A stretch of 8,675 nt of DNA from Proteobacteria bacterium UBA964 (GTDB lineage: Bacteria; Pseudomonadota; Gammaproteobacteria; Steroidobacterales; Steroidobacteraceae), in assembly GCA_002292945.1 (NCBI GenBank), contig DBCG01000038.1, forward strand, positions 1-8,675, given 5' to 3'. A program made the translations under genes and the position numbers. How positions within the stretch are numbered: the first letter of the stretch is position 1; every line of letters starts with the position of its first letter. Under the pieces are notes generated by a model. That model was given only the letters and a program-made list of their open reading frames with translations. It was not told where the DNA came from and did no database searches. Positions 4,484-8,675 of the stretch are shown piece by piece.

Positions 4484-4602
4484 GACGGCTGGGGCTCCTC
4501 CCCGTGCGCGTCCGGCGGGGCGCGCCGCCAAAGCAGACCAGCGCCTCACGGCGTTAAAGCCTCCCCCAGTTACCATGCAAGGGCTATGGCTGCTCCCGCC
4601 AC
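4484..4602. other. Convergent intergenic gap with GC-rich hairpins
   Basis: The plus-strand operon ends at 4483 and the minus-strand operon at 4603. Three short hairpins are visible: GGGG/CCCC (4491-4503), GGCGG/CCGCC (4514-4529) and AGCGCC/GGCGTT with a four-base loop (4540-4555). None is followed by a proper T-run on either strand. Termination here may be weak, Rho-dependent or by transcription collision. No ORF or RNA gene is seen. Confidence 0.5.
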
Positions 4603-4800
4603 CTAAAACGGAATGTCCTCTTCGTGCTGCGAGCACGCTCCTGGCTGCTCTGCGAAATCCGCAGGAGGTGCGGCCTCGTAAAGTCGGCAGATGCCATCGA
4701 GGCTGTATTTCGCGCATGTCCAGCAGATCTTGGGCTGCGGCTCTTGCACGCGCTTGCGCCACGCATTCAAGACTTCTGGTTCAGGCGGTCGCTTCGTCAC
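4603..4800 (-). CDS. Small cysteine-finger protein with SSB-like C-terminal tip, 65 aa
   Basis: The GTG start at 4800 lies inside the end of the helicase gene and is supported by AGGAGA at 4808-4813, seven bases upstream. The protein has Cys26-x2-Cys29, Cys38 and Cys56-x2-His59 in a pattern (CWTCAKYSLDGICRLY ... GACSQH) that resembles the extra module at the end of the exonuclease encoded upstream (CRTCAHS...DG..C...GCGSH). It may bind zinc. It ends EEDIPF, nearly identical to the acidic tip of bacterial SSB (DDDIPF), which binds RecQ, PriA, RecO, Exo I and other genome-maintenance proteins. No OB fold is present. It may be an adaptor that brings SSB partners to the phage recombination complex; this is inference. 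Confidence 0.8.
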   Translation of the reverse strand: MTKRPPEPEVLNAWRKRVQEPQPKICWTCAKYSLDGICRLYEAAPPADFAEQPGACSQHEEDIPF

Positions 4801-6391
4801 GTTCCCATCTCCTTTTGATCACACGAAAGAACTTGCCGTCCTGCCGATACTCGATCTCGCGCGGCGGCGTTGCGTTCGACAGCATGGACGCCGTCTGCTC
4901 GATATCAAACAACTCCTCATCGCTCCAATCGACTCCGGCACTCGCCGCCATCTTCATAAGCTGGCCTCGGCTCTTTTGCCCTGCATATCCGTCGTGCAGC
5001 ACGGGCAGATACTCGACCACGATGGACGCCGCGTAGTCGGCCGGATAGTACGCGACAGCCAGCATCTCTTTCCCACTTGTCCGGCTTACATGCTTGCGCC
5101 ACGACCAATTCTTGACGGCCATCGTCTTGCCGTCCTGCCCCATGATGTCGTCGTCACGCAGCTCTAGCTTGACCGGCTGCATCTGCCATTCGTGCCCGCA
5201 GACTGGGCACTTCCGCACGGACAACGCCACCACCTCATCGCAGTTTGGGCATGTCTTTGTCGGGGCTTTCTTCTCCTCTGGACCTTTCCCCGGCTTGCGC
5301 GGCGGCTGCACCGCGATGATCGGGCCATGCGTCGCCACGCATCCTGCGAAGTCGAGGACTAGGCAGTCCTTGGCCTCGCTCTTCAGCCGCATTCCGCGAC
5401 CGACCATCTGGACGTAGAGGCCGGGTGAGCATGTCGGTCGCAGCAGGGCAATTAGGTCGATGTCTGGATAGTCGAAGCCGGTGGTCAGGACGTTGGCGTT
5501 GGTCAGCGCGCGAACACGGCCAGCGCGAAAGTCAGAGATGATACGGTCGCGCTCGGCTGGCGGCGTGTCGCCGAGAACGCATTCTGCTGTGATCCCGCGC
5601 TTCCGCAGTTCGTCACGCACGCGCTCGGCATGACGCACGCCGGTGCAGAAGAATAGCCACGCCTTGCGCCCTTCGGATCGTGCGATGACCTCATCGACGG
5701 TCGATGTGTTCAGCTCGTCGGTATCGGCTGCGGCCTGTAGCTCGGCCTCGATGTATTCTCCGCCTCGCTTGTGGACGCCGCCGACATCGATCTTGGCTGC
5801 TGTCGCCTTTGATCGCAACGGCGAGAGGAATCCCTTGTAGATCAGTTCCTCGACGCTGACTGGCTCGACCAGATCCCAGAACAACGCGGGCGCATCGGTG
5901 ATCATGCCATGCCCGAGGCGATACGGCGTCGCCGTCAGGCCGACCACGCGCAGGGCCGGATTGACCTTCGCCAGATGATCGATCAGCACACGATAACTGC
6001 CCTGCTGCTTGTGGTTGACGAGGTGGCACTCGTCGATGATGACCAGATCGACATGGCCTATCTTGTCCATCTGGCTGATGATCGACTGAATGCCGGCGAA
6101 CGTGATCGGCTCGTCAAGCTGGCGGCGACGCAAGCTGGCCGAGTAGATCCCGAGCGGCGCGCCGGGCCAGTGCTGGCGCATCTTCTCGGCGTTCTGCTGG
6201 ATCAACTCCTTCACATGCGTGAGCATGAGGATGCGCGTCTCGGGCCAGTTCTGAACCGCGTCCTTGCATAGCGCGGCGACGATGTGGCTCTTGCCCGAGC
6301 CTGTCGGCAAGACGAGGCACGGGTGACCGGCGTTCTTTTCGAGCCATGCATACAGCATGTCGATGGCGCGGCGCTGGTATTCACGCAGCAT
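4781..6391 (-). CDS. SF2 DEAD/DEAH-box helicase with zinc-ribbon insert, 536 aa
   Basis: ATP-driven DNA helicase or translocase of superfamily 2. Visible motifs: Walker A PTGSGKS (29-35), DECH (120-123), LTATPYR (152-158), TNANVLTTGFDYP (about 297-309) and QMVGRGMR (328-335). After the second RecA-like domain is a four-cysteine zinc ribbon, Cys381-x2-Cys384 and Cys395-x2-Cys398, then a C-terminal region of about 135 residues with no known domain. The start MLREYQRRAID (6391) overlaps the exonuclease stop by 11 bases and has GGAGAGG upstream; longer in-frame starts lie inside the exonuclease gene and give unlike protein. It belongs to the type III restriction/UvrB-like phage helicases, which act in replication or recombination. 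The adjacent exonuclease suggests a joint, AddAB-like resection activity, not shown. Confidence 0.92.
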   Translation of the reverse strand: MLREYQRRAIDMLYAWLEKNAGHPCLVLPTGSGKSHIVAALCKDAVQNWPETRILMLTHVKELIQQNAEKMRQHWPGAPLGIYSASLRRRQLDEPITFAGIQSIISQMDKIGHVDLVIIDECHLVNHKQQGSYRVLIDHLAKVNPALRVVGLTATPYRLGHGMITDAPALFWDLVEPVSVEELIYKGFLSPLRSKATAAKIDVGGVHKRGGEYIEAELQAAADTDELNTSTVDEVIARSEGRKAWLFFCTGVRHAERVRDELRKRGITAECVLGDTPPAERDRIISDFRAGRVRALTNANVLTTGFDYPDIDLIALLRPTCSPGLYVQMVGRGMRLKSEAKDCLVLDFAGCVATHGPIIAVQPPRKPGKGPEEKKAPTKTCPNCDEVVALSVRKCPVCGHEWQMQPVKLELRDDDIMGQDGKTMAVKNWSWRKHVSRTSGKEMLAVAYYPADYAASIVVEYLPVLHDGYAGQKSRGQLMKMAASAGVDWSDEELFDIEQTASMLSNATPPREIEYRQDGKFFRVIKRRWERDEATA

Positions 6392-7361
6392 CGGCCTCTC
6401 CGAGGATCTCGCGGCTGGAATACACGTTCGCATCGGCCTCGCCATTGGCGACCATCGCGCCGTCGATTTCCCATAGAGCCACCCATTCGATGCCGCTGTC
6501 GTGCAGTTGCCACGGAACCAGATCAGGGTGGAACACATGCGACCCGCAGCCGATGCGCTGCGCGTCCGACGGGATCGTCTCGTCGCCCCACCGCGCGCAG
6601 CGCCATTGCCCATCGCCGCTTGGAGTTGAGTGCGCGCATGTCCGGCAATTGATCTCTGTCGTCTTGCGTGAGCCGTGGCACATATCGCGGGCGGGGCAGA
6701 ACTTGCACTCGTACCATGACGGGTCATCGCTGATACCGGGCGGCATCCGCTCGGCCAGCGCGATCCTCGCGCCCCGCTCGATGTACTTCTCGGCCACGGC
6801 TCGATCACGCTCGACGCGCTCGACGTGCAGCCGGTCGTCGTCCTTGCACACGGCGACATAGAGCGCGCGGTCTATGTCCATGCCGTGCATGTAGGCTTGC
6901 ATCTGGACATGGTGCAGCGGCTTGGATTTCGCCACGCCGTTCGCGACGAGGTCATCGAACGACTTGCGCGAGTGCGTCTTGAACTCGGCCACATGCCGCG
7001 TCTTTGGAGCTTCGGGAACGCCGCCATCGATGATGGCGTCGAGCGATCCCGCGACATGCGGGGCTAGCTCGACGCGATACTGGCGTCCGTCTGCCATGCG
7101 ATCACGCACCACGCATCCGATGGCGCGCAGATCCGTAATGATCGACGCCTCCTCGTTGTGGCCGCGCCGGAATAGCCGCCGGATGCGACCTGGGATCTGC
7201 TCGCGGAATGCCCAGCGAAAGCTGAGCCACAGATATCGCTCGCACTTGTGCCCGAGCATCGACGCGCCGAGATGGTCGCGATGTGGCTCGTCGGCGGTCG
7301 CTTCGTGATGCTTGTCAATGAGCGCGACGGTGCTATGCTTGGCCTCGGGAACTGTCGCCAT
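6381..7361 (-). CDS. PD-(D/E)XK (Cas4/RecB-like) exonuclease with extra cysteine module, 326 aa
   Basis: The start MATVPEAKHS (7361) has GGAGGAGG upstream. The nuclease core shows His102...Asp108 (HVAGSLDAI), Glu126-x-Lys128 (EFKTH) and the QMQAY motif (153-157), the metal and catalytic set of the RecB/Cas4 family. Cys40 (GHKCERYLW) with Cys219, Cys222 and Cys228 (CKFCPARDMC) matches the four-cysteine iron-sulfur site of Cas4 and AddB. Beyond this is a second module, Cys239, Cys242, Cys255, Cys272 and His275, not part of the nuclease fold. No CRISPR array or other cas gene is present, so it is a phage recombination exonuclease that would resect DNA ends for the annealing and pairing proteins encoded upstream. 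Confidence 0.9.
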   Translation of the reverse strand: MATVPEAKHSTVALIDKHHEATADEPHRDHLGASMLGHKCERYLWLSFRWAFREQIPGRIRRLFRRGHNEEASIITDLRAIGCVVRDRMADGRQYRVELAPHVAGSLDAIIDGGVPEAPKTRHVAEFKTHSRKSFDDLVANGVAKSKPLHHVQMQAYMHGMDIDRALYVAVCKDDDRLHVERVERDRAVAEKYIERGARIALAERMPPGISDDPSWYECKFCPARDMCHGSRKTTEINCRTCAHSTPSGDGQWRCARWGDETIPSDAQRIGCGSHVFHPDLVPWQLHDSGIEWVALWEIDGAMVANGEADANVYSSREILGEADAA

Positions 7362-7385
7362 GCAGTGTCCTCCTCCCTGTAGACT

Positions 7386-7417
7386 TGGGGCGGCAGCAAT
7401 CCACCGCTGCCGCCCCA
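7386..7417. terminator. Perfect 12-base-pair hairpin between DUF669 and the exonuclease
   Basis: The arms 7386-7397 and 7406-7417 are fully complementary around an eight-base loop. On the plus strand TTTT follows, giving a classical intrinsic terminator for antisense transcription. On the minus strand (the gene direction) the stem follows the DUF669 stop by seven bases and has AAAA before it but no U-run after, so read-through to the exonuclease is likely. It may cap the 3' end of the DUF669 message, raising that protein over its neighbours. Confidence 0.65.
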
Positions 7418-7424
7418 TTTTCGT

Positions 7425-7922
7425 TCAGGCCTTGCGAGCCCACGGCGGAGCGGCGCGAGACGGCGCAGCAGCGGGCGCAGACATGGCTGGCTTGCTCGTC
7501 GCCACCGGCTGCGGAAGCTGACCCTTCGCAAGCGGCATCGTCGCCGCCACCTCGTTGCGCGGCCCGTACTCGTCGGATTGCTTCACCGCGACCTTGATCT
7601 CCGCCTCGCCGCCGACCAGCTGGTCCGTGTCCTGCACCGCTGCGAGCCCGATCGCGCGCATGATCTCGCCAAGCTGGCGACGACCGATCTCCTCGGCCGC
7701 TGACGACTGATTGCGGATGTTGAGGTTCTGGAACACTACGCGCCCTTGGTGCGCGGGCCCGAGGATGTCCCACCGGACCTTGATATATTCCCCGGTGCCG
7801 GACTTCGTCAGGCCGACGCTGGCCTCGGCGATCTTGGCCTGATACTTCCCGGCCGGAATCGGATCGTAATTGCCCGAAGGCGGCAGGTCGTCAGCGCGGA
7901 ACGATTGATTCAGCAGAGCCAT
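7425..7922 (-). CDS. DUF669 protein, probable ssDNA-binding, 165 aa
   Basis: The start MALLNQSFRADDLPPSGNY is preceded by AGGAGTG. DUF669 features are clear: the opening 'F(D/N)A...PP.GxYDPIPAGKY' with YQAKIAEA, then GTGEYIKVRWDI, the strand GRVVFQNLNI and later IGRRQLGEIMRAIGL, then GEAEIKVAVKQSDEYG. The core is about 125 residues; the tail is rich in A and P (QPVATSKPAMSAPAAAPSRA) and ends basic (PPWARKA). Proteins of this family sit beside phage recombinases and are thought to bind single-stranded DNA. Unlike a true SSB it has no acidic C-terminal tip. A 12-base-pair hairpin follows the gene. Confidence 0.9.
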   Translation of the reverse strand: MALLNQSFRADDLPPSGNYDPIPAGKYQAKIAEASVGLTKSGTGEYIKVRWDILGPAHQGRVVFQNLNIRNQSSAAEEIGRRQLGEIMRAIGLAAVQDTDQLVGGEAEIKVAVKQSDEYGPRNEVAATMPLAKGQLPQPVATSKPAMSAPAAAPSRAAPPWARKA

Positions 7923-7928
7923 AATAGG

Positions 7929-8315
7929 TCACTCCTTCCTGGTGATGGTGTAGCTGGGGCGAGACGGTGTCGTGGTGATCGCTGCGAGCAGTGGCGTGGT
8001 CACGCTGTCCGGCGCGGACTTCCACGCCTTCGCATCGATCTCGGGCTTCCACCTGAAGATCGTGGCGAGATGCGCCTCGATGCCATGCTCGGCCGCGATC
8101 TCCTGGGCCTTGTCCGCATCCACCTTCCTGTTCATGCGGCCGATAACCTTGATGACGAAGCCGTCCGGCGTCGCCGTCTCGGTTCCTTCAAGCGTCTCAG
8201 CAATGCCGATCAGGCTCGACAGCCGGTCCTCGATCTTTCGACGCTCTTCCACCGCCACTCGCTCGGTTTCCTTCGCCGCGAGCCATAGCTCGCAGAGCGT
8301 TTGCATTTCCGTCAT
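7929..8315 (-). CDS. DUF7173-like phage protein, 128 aa
   Basis: The start MTEMQTLCELWLAAKE has AAGGAG upstream and an ATGA overlap with the ATPase gene. A charged N-terminal helix (ETERVAVEERRKIEDRLSSL) is followed by strands (GFVIKVIGRMNRKVDADKA), a helix (AQEIAAEHGIEAHLATI), the block FRWKPEIDAKAWKSA and a conserved-looking end (AAITTTPSRPSYTITRKE). This order of segments is that of a small protein repeatedly found between phage Sak4-like ATPases and DUF669; the DUF7173 name is from memory. The activity is unknown; the position suggests a partner of the recombinase. Confidence 0.82.
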   Translation of the reverse strand: MTEMQTLCELWLAAKETERVAVEERRKIEDRLSSLIGIAETLEGTETATPDGFVIKVIGRMNRKVDADKAQEIAAEHGIEAHLATIFRWKPEIDAKAWKSAPDSVTTPLLAAITTTPSRPSYTITRKE

Positions 8316-8675
8316 GCGTTGTCTCCTTGGATCTTGCGGATGATCGCCCCGAGATCGGGGGCTTCCCATGCGGCCAGCTTCCCGCTGCGATCCTTCGCTT
8401 GCCACAGCCCATCGCTGTCGCACATGAGTGCGCGTTGCGATGCGCCCTCGGCATCGCGCTCGACGCGCAGTGCAAGTACCTCGTCGAAGAAATACGGCAG
8501 GGCTTGGCCGGTCTTGTTCCCCGGCATCGACGGGGCATACAAGACGCGCCCCATCTCGTCCTGGGTCTTCTCGACCTTGGCCGACATGTAGACATGCCGG
8601 CCGGGCAAATCGCGAAACGACCGGATGATGTCGGTCATCTGCTCCTGCATCGCGCCATAGGCTTGGCGCGGGTCT
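8312..8675 (-). CDS. RecA-like (AAA_24 / Sak4-type) ATPase, C-terminal part (cut by right edge)
   Basis: The reading frame is open to the right edge, so the N-terminus with the Walker A and B motifs lies outside. The 120 visible residues contain VYMSAKVEKTQDEMGRV, a strand and turn typical of the sensor region in this family, then APSMPGNKTGQALPYFFDEV, a loop-and-strand block shared by AAA_24 phage ATPases, and finish with DLGAIIRKIQGDN. Sak4 proteins are minimal RecA-like recombinases that promote strand annealing or pairing, usually with a phage SSB and exonuclease, as here. The assignment depends on pattern memory and on context. Confidence 0.82.
   Translation of the reverse strand, partial: DPRQAYGAMQEQMTDIIRSFRDLPGRHVYMSAKVEKTQDEMGRVLYAPSMPGNKTGQALPYFFDEVLALRVERDAEGASQRALMCDSDGLWQAKDRSGKLAAWEAPDLGAIIRKIQGDNA

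Noticed and set aside
4484..4602. tRNA, small RNA or attachment site in the convergent gap
   Set aside because: Only short GC-rich hairpins are present; no cloverleaf, no integrase gene and no direct repeat of the flank can be seen.
6392..6859. Upstream extension of the helicase to 692 residues
   Set aside because: The added 156 residues overlap the exonuclease in another frame and look like antisense-type filler; the start at 6391 directly precedes the Q-motif-like LREYQRRAI and has a ribosome site.
6381..7361. Cas4-like nuclease as a sign of a CRISPR system
   Set aside because: No repeat-spacer array and no cas1, cas2 or effector gene in view; the neighbours are phage recombination genes, where Cas4-like exonucleases are common.
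7929..8423. Longer start for the DUF7173-like gene
   Set aside because: The extension lies inside the ATPase gene in another frame; the ATG at 8315 has AAGGAG and an ATGA overlap.

Overview
This window looks like the early (regulation, recombination, replication) region of a temperate phage or prophage from a high-GC alphaproteobacterium. The phage assignment rests on the mix of genes: a RecA-like Sak4-type ATPase, a DUF669 protein, a PD-(D/E)XK exonuclease, an SF2 helicase, RusA, DUF6378 and a small Cro-like repressor, plus many very short genes packed with stop/start overlaps. The host assignment rests on a GapR-like (DUF2312) protein, a family concentrated in Alphaproteobacteria, and on the base composition. 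It is an inference; no structural, integrase or lysis genes are in view.

Layout. (1) Positions 1-2473: a chain of eleven small minus-strand genes (26 to 156 codons), nearly all joined by ATGA or short overlaps and mostly with clear Shine-Dalgarno sequences. Most are unrecognised; they include two single-span membrane peptides, a mini HNH-like Cys/His protein and coiled-coil proteins. (2) Positions 2474-2627: a divergent control region with a promoter on each strand and several inverted repeats that look like operators. (3) Positions 2628-4483: a plus-strand operon of six genes, starting with a small HTH repressor whose mRNA is probably leaderless, then a two-HTH protein, a 57-residue unknown, DUF6378, RusA and a GapR-like protein. 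(4) Positions 4484-4602: a convergent, GC-rich intergenic gap. (5) Positions 4603-8675: a minus-strand recombination operon, in transcription order Sak4-like ATPase (cut by the window edge), DUF7173-like protein, DUF669, Cas4/RecB-like exonuclease with an extra cysteine module, DEAD/DEAH helicase, and a 65-residue cysteine protein.

How they fit: the right-hand operon has the parts of a phage homologous-recombination or replication module (strand annealing or pairing, ssDNA binding, end resection, helicase), and RusA from the convergent operon would resolve the resulting junctions. The most interesting single observation is that the last, 65-residue protein carries a cysteine finger resembling the one appended to the exonuclease and ends in EEDIPF, nearly the SSB C-terminal tip. 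It may act as a small adaptor that recruits host SSB-binding proteins.
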